Positions 27,903 through 36,177 of a stretch of 64,000 nucleotides of DNA are shown piece by piece. How positions within the stretch are numbered: the first letter of the stretch is position 1; each line of letters begins with the position of its first letter. A model generated the notes under the pieces. It was not told the origin of the DNA. It saw only the letters and a list, made by a program, of their open reading frames with translations, and did no database searches. A program made the translations under genes and the position numbers. Origin of the DNA: an uncultured Lachnospiraceae bacterium (GTDB lineage Bacteria; Bacillota; Clostridia; Lachnospirales; Lachnospiraceae); the NCBI GenBank assembly GCA_946552115.1, contig CAMNRH010000005.1, positions 45,730 to 109,729 of the forward strand, in the 5' to 3' direction.

Positions 27903-27931
27903 ATTTTACAATAATCGACTTTTTATTGCAA
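27903..27931 (-). promoter_or_regulatory. Sigma-A-like promoter of the cargo cassette
   Basis: Leftward, TTGCAA (27931-27926), a 17-base spacer and TAAAAT (27908-27903), about 30 bases before the ATG at 27875. The cassette therefore need not depend on the late phage operon. Confidence 0.65.
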
Positions 27932-28179
27932 TATCCGATTACTAAATTACACTAAAAGACTCAGCGAAATCTAAAGCGGCCTCTAGCCATCGTAACACAA
28001 ACAATTACTTCCTCGGTTCTCTTGCAATGCGATAAATTTTCATAATATCAACAATTAAAATATATTTTTTTAATAACATATTTCCATAATATGCGCAATG
28101 AATGCGAATCTTCAACTATCTTTTCATCTCCTCATGATACCATAATAACACAGATTGTTGTCCTCTGTGTCCCCCTCTT
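27932..28179. other. AT-rich gap between cargo cassette and early genes
   Basis: About 250 bases with no gene-like frame on either strand. It contains several short A/T runs and no clear hairpin with a U-run. I see nothing else in it beyond the promoter just to the left. Confidence 0.5.
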
Positions 28180-28587
28180 TTATTTTTTTCTCGACAGTAT
28201 CCAGAAAAATCTCCTGCGCCTGTCGTAATACATATTCTTCCCGCATGGTATACCCATTGTCTGCTTTAAATATCGAAAAGAAGTATACTCTTCGGTGACT
28301 CCTTTAAGAATGTACGGGTATATCTCCGCATCGGCTTCTATCGCTGCCTGCTCTATCATCTTACACTTTTCCTCCAGCTCTGCCCTTTTTATTGCCAGCC
28401 TTTCAGTGGGGCTTCCTGTGCCAGTTCCTTTTATCTCTTCCGAATAACCGATCGCTTTTACCGTATCTGTAAGGAAAGTCAACTCTTTCTTCCATTCCGG
28501 ATATTGTAGGCAGAAATGGTATAGCTCGAGAAATCGATGCTTGCTTATTTTATATTTATCTTTATTTAGCGTTCTGACATTTGGCAT
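28180..28587 (-). CDS. Phage regulator-like protein (RinA/ArpU-like position)
   Basis: 135 residues: LNKDKYKISKHRFLELYHFC then LAIKRAELEEKCKMIEQAAI and CGKNMYYDRRRRFFWILSRKK. Proteins of this shape are common just before the terminase genes of Firmicutes prophages, where late-transcription activators (RinA/ArpU type) sit. The basic end with YYDRRRRFF suits DNA or RNA polymerase binding. Activator role inferred. Confidence 0.5.
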   Translation of the reverse strand: MPNVRTLNKDKYKISKHRFLELYHFCLQYPEWKKELTFLTDTVKAIGYSEEIKGTGTGSPTERLAIKRAELEEKCKMIEQAAIEADAEIYPYILKGVTEEYTSFRYLKQTMGIPCGKNMYYDRRRRFFWILSRKK

Positions 28588-28591
28588 CTTA

Positions 28592-28837
28592 TCACTCCCC
28601 TTTGATTCTTGCGGTAATTCTTCTTATGGTTTCGGATTCCCAACTGTCCAGCAGGCCGGCATGATTCTGTAAAAATATCAGATTCCTTTTTACTGTCAAC
28701 ATGTCCCGGATATGTTCTGACTGCATGGGATATGCTTTCCGTCTGAATTCCTTTTCTGCAGCTTCGGAAATACGCTCCTCCATATCATCATAACGGGCTT
28801 TCTTTTTATGTTTCCTTTGTTCATACTGGTTCGTCAA
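28592..28837 (-). CDS. Small phage protein with TTG start
   Basis: 81 residues. The start is the TTG at 28837, because GGGAGG lies exactly 6 bases upstream; the longer GTG start at 28864 would run through the palindrome. Charged helical protein with RKHKKKARYDDMEERI and ESETIRRITARIKG. Not recognised. Confidence 0.6.
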   Translation of the reverse strand: MTNQYEQRKHKKKARYDDMEERISEAAEKEFRRKAYPMQSEHIRDMLTVKRNLIFLQNHAGLLDSWESETIRRITARIKGE

Positions 28838-28850
28838 GATATTCCTCCCG

Positions 28851-28864
28851 GTGCGACGTCGCAC
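28851..28864. repeat. Palindrome GTGCGACGTCGCAC, copy 2
   Basis: A perfect 14-bp palindrome directly before the GGGAGG ribosome site of the 81-residue gene. Identical core to the copies at 9360-9373 and 32555-32568. Confidence 0.75.
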
Positions 28865-28869
28865 ACTTT

Positions 28870-28986
28870 CTATTTCCTGAAGCCTATGTATTCCTCTGCC
28901 GTCATCCGCGGCGGCCAGTCTTCATTGTCCCAATTCTCTATTAGCTGCTCTATGAATTCATCACACTCTTTATCTTCTGCTTCCAT
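28870..28986 (-). CDS. Tiny acidic phage protein, 38 residues
   Basis: ATG at 28986 with GAGGGGTGAT 5 bases upstream. Sequence begins MEAEDKECDEFIEQLIENW and ends PPRMTAEEYIGFRK. Strongly acidic first half. It fills the gap between two other small early genes. Not recognised. Confidence 0.5.
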   Translation of the reverse strand: MEAEDKECDEFIEQLIENWDNEDWPPRMTAEEYIGFRK

Positions 28987-29005
28987 TGGTATCACCCCTC
29001 TCTTA

Positions 29006-29257
29006 TTATTTTCTTTTGCATGTAATAAAGTGCGGTATGTAGCCGATACCGTCTGCTACGCTGCTGACTACTCTATCTGCTGTTATGTTCTCTCCGTCCT
29101 TTGTAAGAATTGTTTTAGAGCCTTTTCCCCTTTCCGGTACCTTGTAACAGATTGGATCCGGCTCACATGGCATGTTCTTGCCTGCTGCCGTCTTCCTCCA
29201 GATAATTCGCTTGCCACAATATTTACAGGTACCGTAATTATCAAATGATGCTTTCAT
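29006..29257 (-). CDS. Zinc-ribbon-like phage protein
   Basis: 83 residues with CKYCGKRIIW near the N-terminus, CEPDPICYKV in the middle and CKRK at the end. The CxxC pair plus later cysteines suggests a small zinc ribbon, common in phage early regions. Nucleic acid binding is likely but not shown. Confidence 0.65.
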   Translation of the reverse strand: MKASFDNYGTCKYCGKRIIWRKTAAGKNMPCEPDPICYKVPERGKGSKTILTKDGENITADRVVSSVADGIGYIPHFITCKRK

Positions 29258-29358
29258 CTTTTTCTCCTTTTTCTGTAATCTTTATCTGACTGCTGCCATT
29301 CTTGTTTCCTATTCTCAGTCAGCTTATCCTTGTTCCATCACCTATACGCTCACCAATT

Positions 29359-29589
29359 TCATTCAATCATCACAAAGTTTTCTCTTAATTCCTCAAATGG
29401 CATTTCTATCCATCCAAAATCGGAATCGTCATTTAACGAATCTAAATGCACATCACCGCCTATAAGATTTCCCCTATCATCTCTTTCCCAAATGCTTCCA
29501 ACTGTTACAAACCCATATTCATTCGGAATGTCAAAACCATCGCCGTCACACTTCGGCAAACACATTTCTTTTATGCATTTATATCTCAT
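29359..29589 (-). CDS. Small phage protein, 76 residues
   Basis: MRYKCIKEMCLPKCDGDGFD then VGSIWERDDRGNLIGGDVHL and WIEMPFEELRENFVMIE. This is a compact, acidic, SH3-like small protein typical of Firmicutes phage early operons. Function unknown. Confidence 0.6.
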   Translation of the reverse strand: MRYKCIKEMCLPKCDGDGFDIPNEYGFVTVGSIWERDDRGNLIGGDVHLDSLNDDSDFGWIEMPFEELRENFVMIE

Positions 29590-29615
29590 CTTCCTATCCT
29601 TTCACCGACATTTCT

Positions 29616-29912
29616 TTAATTTCCGCTGCATCCCCATACTGGTTCCTGAATCACTTCCATTTTTTCCACATCTGATATTCCATTTTCATCAACGCACGGC
29701 AACAGGTCTTTCCCCTCCCAGCAGAAGAAAATGCCTGTTATGGAAACTTCTGCTGTTTCTGGCTCAAATCCTGGCAATGTCCTTACCGTCGTTCGATTTA
29801 CTGTTTTAAAACAAACATCAAACTCTCTTACTTCACCATCATCCAAAACAAGTCTTGTTTTATTTCCAATATTTATAGGCGTTCCGTTTTTATCATATAA
29901 TCCTGTTCTCAT
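29616..29912 (-). CDS. YopX-like small phage protein
   Basis: 98 residues, beginning MRTGLYDKNGTPINIGNKTR, then a beta-rich acidic body. 'YDKNGTPINIG' resembles the start of YopX-type and related small phage proteins. GGAGG lies 6 bases before the ATG. Function unknown. Confidence 0.55.
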   Translation of the reverse strand: MRTGLYDKNGTPINIGNKTRLVLDDGEVREFDVCFKTVNRTTVRTLPGFEPETAEVSITGIFFCWEGKDLLPCVDENGISDVEKMEVIQEPVWGCSGN

Positions 29913-29928
29913 ATATTCCCTCCATTTT

Positions 29929-30060
29929 CTATATAATACGGTAGTCGGTAATCAGGCGGTTCTGCTGTTCGCTGCAGAATTGGTATGTATTGATTTTATA
30001 GATATACCCACGCTGTATCAGTGCTTTTTGCAGTTTGTTAGTTGTCTGCTTAATGTTCAT
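29929..30060 (-). CDS. Tiny phage protein, 43 residues
   Basis: MNIKQTTNKLQKALIQRGYI then YKINTYQFCSEQQNRLITDY and RII. It ends at 29929, directly before the ribosome site of the next gene. I have seen the same pattern in other gut-phage early regions. Upstream GAGGTG is rather far (17 bases). Confidence 0.5.
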   Translation of the reverse strand: MNIKQTTNKLQKALIQRGYIYKINTYQFCSEQQNRLITDYRII

Positions 30061-30081
30061 GGTGTGTTACTTTCTATCACC

Positions 30082-30663
30082 TCAATCTGCAAATGCTTTC
30101 TGCCTGACATTCAATGCTTTTGGCATAAAGCACTTTTCACCTTTTCGCTCTGATTTCACATAAAGGAAAGCCAAGTCAAATTGCAAAAGTCCATATGATT
30201 TCCAATCGCACACTTTTCTTTTCCCGACAATCTTTCCCGAATTACATTCATAGGGATTTGTTGAAATTCCTTTGCAGCATGGGCAGATAAATTCTTTCCC
30301 GCATTTCTGCCGCATTTCTTCCAAATTCTCAAACACAAACACATTATTTGCATTGATTTCCGGCTGATTGCATTCCTGATAATAATTAAGATACCAATAA
30401 CTTCTATCTTCTTCCCACGACTGAATGATTTCTTCAACCGGAATATTCAGCTTTTCAGAATAGTTTCTTGCCCGGTCAATTACCCACCGGAACTTATCGC
30501 AGTATTCGCATTTTTGACCGCAATCAACAAGGTTCCCATCAGCATATTCCTTTAACAGATTGCCGCAATCCTCTGTATAATGTTCGCACCATCTGCCAGG
30601 AAAATCTCTTTTTTCTCTCAATCCTTTTATTACATCATCAAGCAACTTTCTATATGCTTCCAT
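30082..30663 (-). CDS. Cysteine-rich phage protein
   Basis: 193 residues. CxxC pairs occur in DCGQKCEYCDKF (about residue 48) and CPCCKGIS (about 127), with a further CNSGK and KRKVCDW. A two-part zinc-binding protein is likely. It starts 5 bases after the truncated methylase. Function unknown. Confidence 0.55.
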   Translation of the reverse strand: MEAYRKLLDDVIKGLREKRDFPGRWCEHYTEDCGNLLKEYADGNLVDCGQKCEYCDKFRWVIDRARNYSEKLNIPVEEIIQSWEEDRSYWYLNYYQECNQPEINANNVFVFENLEEMRQKCGKEFICPCCKGISTNPYECNSGKIVGKRKVCDWKSYGLLQFDLAFLYVKSERKGEKCFMPKALNVRQKAFAD

Positions 30664-30668
30664 TTTCC

Positions 30669-31016
30669 CTATCCTTTCCCCGTCATTCGCTCATTCCGCC
30701 GTATGTAAAAATTTACCGCCCTTTCAAAGCTATCCTCCGGTACCCGTGAGAATGCCTCCTCATAGACCTGTCTCGCATACGGGATATAATAAATCTCATG
30801 TGCCAGCCGTTCCGGGTCCTTACGGATCCATTCGAACAGGTTCACCACATTCCCATCCAAATCGTTCACCGTCTCGATATGGCTTCGCGGCTTATTCATC
30901 AATACCGCAAGGCTTCCGGCGAAAGGTTCCAAATAGCTGTGATGCTCCGGGAAGAAACCAATAATCCACTTTGCAATTGACCACTTGCTTCCGGGGTATT
31001 TGAATATCGCTTTCAT
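30669..31016 (-). pseudogene. DNA adenine methylase (D12 class), C-terminally truncated
   Basis: 115 residues: FKYPGSKWSIAKWIIGFFP and YLEPFAGSLAVLMNK are the AdoMet-binding motifs of Dam/D12-class methylases, followed by VNDLDGNVVNLFEWI. A full enzyme is about 270 residues and carries a DPPY catalytic motif, absent here. The frame ends right before the next gene. It may be a non-catalytic remnant. Its ATG overlaps the stop of the XRE gene by 4 bases. Confidence 0.75.
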
Positions 31017-31258
31017 GCCCTTACCTGCTTCTCCCTCACATTTTCCCTGCTTTTCTTTCTAAGCCCCAGCAGATAATCTGCGCTTACATTCAGCGCGACA
31101 CAAATCTCCCTGAGGTAATACGTGTTCGGAAGCCGGAGGCCTTTCTCCCAGTCCCGGATTGCCCCGGCGCATGCACCGCACCGGCTTCCTAATTCCTCCT
31201 GTGTAAATTCCCTGTGTTTCCGGATTTCCCGGAGACGCTTCCCAAATAGATTCTTCAT
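31013..31258 (-). CDS. XRE-family transcriptional regulator
   Basis: 81 residues with one helix-turn-helix: LREIRKHREFTQEELGSRCG, then AIRDWEKGLRLPNTYYLREI and LNVSADYLLGL. Cro/CI-like DNA-binding domain only. AAAGGAG lies upstream of the ATG. It may regulate the late or early genes around it. Confidence 0.85.
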   Translation of the reverse strand: MKNLFGKRLREIRKHREFTQEELGSRCGACAGAIRDWEKGLRLPNTYYLREICVALNVSADYLLGLRKKSRENVREKQVRA

Positions 31259-31348
31259 TCCTTTACTCCTTTTATCTGCAAAATACCAAAACGGCCCCTT
31301 TATCTTCTTTCCTGCTGCCGCGCTTTTAGGAAAACAAGCCCCCTTTCC

Positions 31349-31372
31349 CCTCCGGCGTCTGCGCGCCGGAGG
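31349..31372. other. GC-rich hairpin in the leader of the XRE gene
   Basis: CCTCCGGCG-TCTGCG-CGCCGGAGG, a perfect 9-bp stem, in the 160-base gap between the HNH and XRE genes. No U-run follows on either strand. In the leftward transcript it would lie about 90 bases before the XRE start. Confidence 0.5.
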
Positions 31373-31420
31373 CTGCTATATCGTCAACTGGTTGCCTGTG
31401 ATACAATACCAGGAGATGCC

Positions 31421-31768
31421 CTATTCCTCTAAATAATTTCTTCCCATGAGCTTTATGAACTGCTGCCGCGTATGGGTCCTTTCATAAGCCCTCTGGCAGT
31501 CTTCCTGCAGAAGACGCATATTTTTCTGGTTGTTATGTACCGCCTTTGCCCCGTCCACATGATGGCTGGGGCATAGATAAACCTTAAAGCCCTCTGCTTC
31601 TGAAATCCCCCTTAAAGGGCCCCCGTATATATGGTGTTCCTGTATGGCCGGATGAATCCGGTAATCGTGGTTCAGCTTCATACACAGATAGCAGGTGCCG
31701 TCCTTTTCGTGTAACATACTTTTCTTATGCCGCTTCCTTTTTTTCTTCCATGCTTTCTTAGGAAACAT
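31421..31768 (-). CDS. HNH endonuclease-like protein
   Basis: 115 residues from the ATG at 31768 (GGAGGG just upstream); an earlier ATG at 31786 lacks a site. CYLCMKLNHD, IQEHHIYGG and LCPSHHVDG give two Cys pairs and an H-H core of the HNH fold as in phage recombination nucleases. Position among replication genes suggests DNA processing. Distinct from packaging HNH proteins next to terminase. Confidence 0.7.
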   Translation of the reverse strand: MFPKKAWKKKRKRHKKSMLHEKDGTCYLCMKLNHDYRIHPAIQEHHIYGGPLRGISEAEGFKVYLCPSHHVDGAKAVHNNQKNMRLLQEDCQRAYERTHTRQQFIKLMGRNYLEE

Positions 31769-31778
31769 CAGCCCTCCG

Positions 31779-33002
31779 TCATTCATGAAGCGTCACGACT
31801 TTCCTTTTCCACGTCCCCCATCCTGCTGCCGGTTCGGCAAATTCTTTTGCCAGAAGCCTCATAATCAGCTCTTCGCTTCCGGATGTCAAAATATCCGCTA
31901 CTACCCGTCCCTCCTGGATTTCTTCCTTTCCCTCCTCCGGCGCTTCCTGTCTTTCCCGTGATTCCTCTTCCATGCCCTCCGGATTATATTCCGGCATGTC
32001 CCTGGTAAGCTCCATCTGCCCCGGTATTTCTTCCTGTTCCAATCCCTCCCTTAAATCGTCTCCGGACTTCGTATTTCCTAAGTCCCGCGGCTTTTTCTCC
32101 TCCTCCTTTTTCTCTGTTTTCTTTCCGGCCTTAAATGGTTCTGTCTTACTCTCGGGCTTCGGGGGCTCTTCTTTCTTACGGAGCGGTTCCCCGTATACCT
32201 CCTGATAAACCTCCTCCGCACTCTTTCCCATGTCCGGATAATCCGGATAAAAGATACGTTCGAACGTCCTTGCAAAGTCCAAATAGGTATATTCCGCCTT
32301 TTCTCCCCGGTCACGGTACGGCATGACCCTGAGCCCGCTCTCCTGCATCAATACATTTGCTGTATCCAGACGCAGCATTTTAAACTTGCTCGGGTTCACC
32401 ATCTCCAATACATCCAGCTCTACGCTCCATCCGGTTATAGTATGGTTCGATTTCAGCCATAGGACAAACTCCCGGAAGCTTTCCCGGCCCTCATGAAGAA
32501 AATAATGCTTTACCAGTTTTACAAGCCAGTCCTCCGAATCCTCCAGCGTCTCCTGTGCGACGTCGCACAGCTCATACTGCGCATCATATTTACTCTTTGT
32601 TTCCCGGATGGTCCTTTTTACCTCCCGGATATCCGCTACCGTCGCCTCTCTTGGAACCTCCTCCAAAATTTCTTCCGGAAGACCCAGCATCTCGGTCAGC
32701 TTGCTGCTGCCGTATCCTTTCCATCTTTCTTCAATCTGCGGGCTGTAGCCCCCGATACTGTACTTATCATTAATCTCCATAAACCTTACTGCCGTAAACC
32801 GGCTGATTCCGAAAGTATCTTTCGCATAATCAAAAAGGCTTTCATAGCCTTTCTGCAGGTACAGCCTCTCATCCCGTGTCCTTTTCAGATAATACCCTAC
32901 CGAGATGAACCCTCCCGAAATATTTTCCAGTTCACTTTTTATAATGACCGTCACCTCATCCAGGCTGAATACTGTCTGCATCTCTTTCTGGTTCTCCATC
33001 AT
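31779..33002 (-). CDS. Large acidic early protein with DUF3102-like N-terminus
   Basis: 407 residues. The N-terminal part (ISGGFISVGYYLKRTRDERL, YESLFDYAKDTFGISRFTAV) resembles proteins with a ParB/DUF3102-like helix-turn-helix region. The C-terminal third is low complexity and Glu/Lys/Pro-rich. The palindrome at 32553-32570 encodes LCDVAQ in it (about residue 145). Function unknown; a DNA-binding accessory of the replication module is possible. Confidence 0.5.
   Translation of the reverse strand: MMENQKEMQTVFSLDEVTVIIKSELENISGGFISVGYYLKRTRDERLYLQKGYESLFDYAKDTFGISRFTAVRFMEINDKYSIGGYSPQIEERWKGYGSSKLTEMLGLPEEILEEVPREATVADIREVKRTIRETKSKYDAQYELCDVAQETLEDSEDWLVKLVKHYFLHEGRESFREFVLWLKSNHTITGWSVELDVLEMVNPSKFKMLRLDTANVLMQESGLRVMPYRDRGEKAEYTYLDFARTFERIFYPDYPDMGKSAEEVYQEVYGEPLRKKEEPPKPESKTEPFKAGKKTEKKEEEKKPRDLGNTKSGDDLREGLEQEEIPGQMELTRDMPEYNPEGMEEESRERQEAPEEGKEEIQEGRVVADILTSGSEELIMRLLAKEFAEPAAGWGTWKRKVVTLHE
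32553..32570. repeat. Palindrome CTGTGCGACGTCGCACAG, copy 3, inside a gene
   Basis: A perfect 18-bp palindrome within the 407-residue gene. In frame it adds LCDVAQ between two helical stretches, so it can be tolerated as an in-frame insertion. The core is the same as at 9359 and 28851. Confidence 0.75.
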
Positions 33003-33012
33003 TTCTCCTTTC

Positions 33013-35175
33013 CTAACTCATGGCCGCTTCCCTGGCTTCCATCAGGTCTGCCTCCAGTACATCCGCCAGAAGCTTCCCTGCCAGCGCGCCCCGCCAGACC
33101 TTTTTCTTTTCTTTCCGCAGTTCCTGAAATTCCTCTATCCGTAACAGGCTGCTTTTTTCTGCCAGTCTCCGGTCCTCCTCGGTCAGGCGTTTCTGTACCT
33201 CCTGCTGCCAGCGGCGGATAAAACTCTTCGCTTCCTCCAGATCCGCGTTTTGCTTATCCCCGGCCGTCCGCTTCTGTCTGGCCGTCCCGTCCGGCTCAAT
33301 CTCCAATGTATAATAGGGCTTATCCGGCTCTTCCGCTTTTCTTAAAAATACGATGTAGGATTCCCTTGTCTGGATCCGTTCAAAATACCGGTCGCTGGAA
33401 TGGAGGCAGTGCCCCAGAATTTCCCCCTCCCGGATAATGTCCTCAATCCTTTCCGGGACAACAATTAAATATTTCTTTTCCGAATATGCGTACTTCTTCC
33501 TGATCTCTTCACATATCTCATCGATGTCCGGGAATTTATCGGCAATCTCTCCAGCCCTCTTGGCCATATTCCGGCCCCCGCACAGCTCTACCGCCTTATC
33601 GTGCGCTTTCTTCAAGTCTTTCGGCCGGTACACAATCTCCATTTCGGTATCCATTTTCAGACGCCCGGCTATCAACAGGTAGTCCTCATATGTAGATAAC
33701 AGCTGCTTTGCATTCCTGCCGGAAAGCCCCTCCTGCTTCTTAAGGAAATTGCAGGCTTTTTTTAAGCCCATCCTGTTTCGGATGAAGTCCATGTCTTCGG
33801 GGGCGATTCCTTTCTCCTCCAGATACCGGAGGTCTGCATCGTCATAAACGGTATCTTCTGCTTTCTCCCTCCTGAGCCAGCAAAGGAACCGCATCCCTCC
33901 GCCGTTTTCCCTCATCCGTTTCATCCTTGCCCTGTCTACCCCAAGCTTCTTCGCCAGCTCCCCTCCGCCGTCAAGCCGTATGTCCCGGAATTTCCCCCGG
34001 ATGATTTCTTTTGCCAAACGCGCAAATCCTGCCTTTACAAGCTGCTCCAGCTCCGGATTCCTTAAAAACTTCTTCAGGTAAAGTACGGGGTCTGTCTTTT
34101 CGCATCCGTAAATATATTCCACCAGCCCCGTCTTCCTTAACTCCCTTTCCCTTAAGCCCGGAAGCGTCCTCCGGTATGTTTTCCCCTCATACCCGTCATA
34201 ACTTTCGAGCCAGGCCAGGCCCTCGCTTCTGGTGTATGCTTTTATCCATCTCACCTCGTGCTGCTTATACATTCCGTAATAGAAATTCTGGCTGTTGAAA
34301 TCCTCGTCGTACAGGGTGCGCTCCCTTTCATGAAACCCTCTTTCCGGCGTCTCATATTCCCCTTTCCGGTAATATCTTCTCAGGGAAAATTCCCTGATGA
34401 CAAATCCCTCCTCATATCTCTGTATCAGATAGGCCCTTTCTTTGTCCGTAGAAAAGTTCTCGGCCCTCCCCTTTGCCTTATACTGGATTTTCCGCCTGCA
34501 GCGTTTACAAATGCCAAAGCTGTTATGCCTCGGTTCCCGGATCGGGACTTCCCTTTCGCACCCCGTGCAGTATCCGGTCTTTTCTTTTTTTCTGGAATAA
34601 TCATAAAAAATATAATGCTGCGTCATGCCCTGCTTATCCGCCCATTGCGGCCAGTCCTTTGGAAGCGGCGGGATTTGTCCCATTGCAAGGTCCCAGGGCT
34701 CCGTCTCCCTGCGGTATCTCTCTTTCAATTCTTTCTTCCTTACCTCCTGCTGGTATTCCAGAATCCCTTTATAACCGCCGCATTTTGTACCGAGATATTT
34801 TTGGATGCTTCTATAGCCCTCCGGATTGATATAGAACCCTGAATGCCAGGTGTACTCCGGCCAGTCCAGCATATCTGCCTTTGCCGTTCTCCACTTTGCC
34901 TCTGCCACATCCCACGTACAGAATTCCCCGGTATCTTTATGGATGAACAATTCATATACCGGGCTTTCCGCTCCCAGGCGCATATGCTCTGTCAGGAAGA
35001 ATGCAACTTTCAGGATCCCCTCTAAAATCTGGCAGCGCATATAAATGCCATACCGGTATTTTTTTATTTTCCCCCAGCTGCGATTTTCTACTTTCGGGGC
35101 ATCCTCCCTTGCCATCTGCATCATCCGCTTCGTCGGATACAGCTTCCTAAGCTTCCGGAGCCGTTTCTTTTCCAC
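33013..35175 (-). CDS. PcfJ-like protein
   Basis: 720 residues. Two CxxC pairs at about 218-240 (CTGCEREV, GICKRCRRKI) suggest a zinc ribbon. The C-terminal part (EGEILGHCLHSSDRYFERI then YIVFLRKAEEPDKPYYTLEI) is the signature of PcfJ-like proteins first named on conjugative plasmid pCF10. It is adjacent to a PcfK-like gene, as on plasmids. Biochemical role unknown. Confidence 0.78.
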   Translation of the reverse strand: MEKKRLRKLRKLYPTKRMMQMAREDAPKVENRSWGKIKKYRYGIYMRCQILEGILKVAFFLTEHMRLGAESPVYELFIHKDTGEFCTWDVAEAKWRTAKADMLDWPEYTWHSGFYINPEGYRSIQKYLGTKCGGYKGILEYQQEVRKKELKERYRRETEPWDLAMGQIPPLPKDWPQWADKQGMTQHYIFYDYSRKKEKTGYCTGCEREVPIREPRHNSFGICKRCRRKIQYKAKGRAENFSTDKERAYLIQRYEEGFVIREFSLRRYYRKGEYETPERGFHERERTLYDEDFNSQNFYYGMYKQHEVRWIKAYTRSEGLAWLESYDGYEGKTYRRTLPGLRERELRKTGLVEYIYGCEKTDPVLYLKKFLRNPELEQLVKAGFARLAKEIIRGKFRDIRLDGGGELAKKLGVDRARMKRMRENGGGMRFLCWLRREKAEDTVYDDADLRYLEEKGIAPEDMDFIRNRMGLKKACNFLKKQEGLSGRNAKQLLSTYEDYLLIAGRLKMDTEMEIVYRPKDLKKAHDKAVELCGGRNMAKRAGEIADKFPDIDEICEEIRKKYAYSEKKYLIVVPERIEDIIREGEILGHCLHSSDRYFERIQTRESYIVFLRKAEEPDKPYYTLEIEPDGTARQKRTAGDKQNADLEEAKSFIRRWQQEVQKRLTEEDRRLAEKSSLLRIEEFQELRKEKKKVWRGALAGKLLADVLEADLMEAREAAMS

Positions 35176-35725
35176 AGGCGTCCGCCTCCCTCCCGCTGAT
35201 GTCGTACCATCTGTCTTCTTTGATCTCGATACCGTCTACCTCGTACAGCCCGAGCTCCTCAATATCCCTCCGATCGGGTTCCTCCTTTACAAATGCCAGG
35301 ATGTCCCCTTTCTTTCCTTTCGCTATTGGGGCCTTTCCCCGTACGATGGCGAACCCGTCTGCTGCCGCCGCGGATTCCCTTTTTACTCTCCGGTTCGGCT
35401 TCCGGTAGGGATGGAGGTACAGATACCTCAGGGCATGCATGAGAAAGTCCTTTAATCCGAGCTCTTTCACCAGCTTCATCCTCGTACAGGAAATCTTACT
35501 GTCATAGCCGTCCTCATTTACATCCCCATCCGCCAATACAAGGTAATATACAGCTTTCTCCCTGTCCGGGTAATAATTCAGGCAGTCCAGCGGATCCTCC
35601 GCACAGTGGAAGCCATTCTTTCCCGTGTTCGCCTCCGGCTCCTCATTCCATATCCCTTTCCGGTACTGGAAGCGGTTTCCCCCGGAAGTACAGGATAAAT
35701 CCCTGCTGAAACCTTTATACGCCAT
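35147..35725 (-). CDS. DUF7666-like protein
   Basis: 192 residues from the ATG at 35725, which overlaps the stop of the preceding gene (TAATG). MAYKGFSRDLSC, GFHCAEDPLDCLNYYP and YYLVLADGDV match a family found in phages and plasmids beside PcfJ/PcfK-like genes (DUF7666-like). The tail overlaps the PcfJ-like start by 29 bases. Function unknown. Confidence 0.6.
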   Translation of the reverse strand: MAYKGFSRDLSCTSGGNRFQYRKGIWNEEPEANTGKNGFHCAEDPLDCLNYYPDREKAVYYLVLADGDVNEDGYDSKISCTRMKLVKELGLKDFLMHALRYLYLHPYRKPNRRVKRESAAAADGFAIVRGKAPIAKGKKGDILAFVKEEPDRRDIEELGLYEVDGIEIKEDRWYDISGREADACGKETAPEA

Positions 35726-36177
35726 TAACATTTCCCGTCCCCCTCTTCCAGAAAATAATTACGCGCCCACCGGAAGACCGTCAGATCCGGGACATGGTTC
35801 GTCCCTTTCCTCACCAGCTCCCCCGTCCTCTTTTCAATGTATTCCATGCAGCCTTCCATATTTTTCGTGCGGCGCCTCACACGGCGCGCGAACGGTTCCT
35901 CTGTGCACAGGCTTTTTAAATAATCCGCGACCGGATGCGCCGGGACATATTTGTCTTCGTGATGGTCCGCCTCCACATCCAGCTTCCCAACCGCCGCATT
36001 CATCCAGTCTGTGAATTCCTTTGATTCCCCGGAAAGAAAACGCTCTGCAAAATATTCCGGGATGCCATTTTCTTTTGCAAGCGTCCGGATGTTATCCGTA
36101 TCCCCTGCCTCCATAAGCTCTGCCGCGCGGGCATTTAATTCCTCTGCGCTGTCAAAATTTCCAAATACTTCATACAT
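35725..36177 (-). CDS. PcfK-like protein
   Basis: 150 residues. VADYLKSLCTEEPFARRVRR, then NMEGCMEYIEKRTGEL and DLTVFRWARNYFLEEGDG, fit PcfK-like proteins, which accompany PcfJ on plasmids and in mobile elements. Small, helical, soluble. Overlaps the genes on both sides. Confidence 0.65.
   Translation of the reverse strand: MYEVFGNFDSAEELNARAAELMEAGDTDNIRTLAKENGIPEYFAERFLSGESKEFTDWMNAAVGKLDVEADHHEDKYVPAHPVADYLKSLCTEEPFARRVRRRTKNMEGCMEYIEKRTGELVRKGTNHVPDLTVFRWARNYFLEEGDGKC

Noticed and set aside
29258..29358. A short minus-strand frame (about 27 codons, ending DKDYRKRRKR)
   Set aside because: No start codon follows the upstream TGA; probably not translated.
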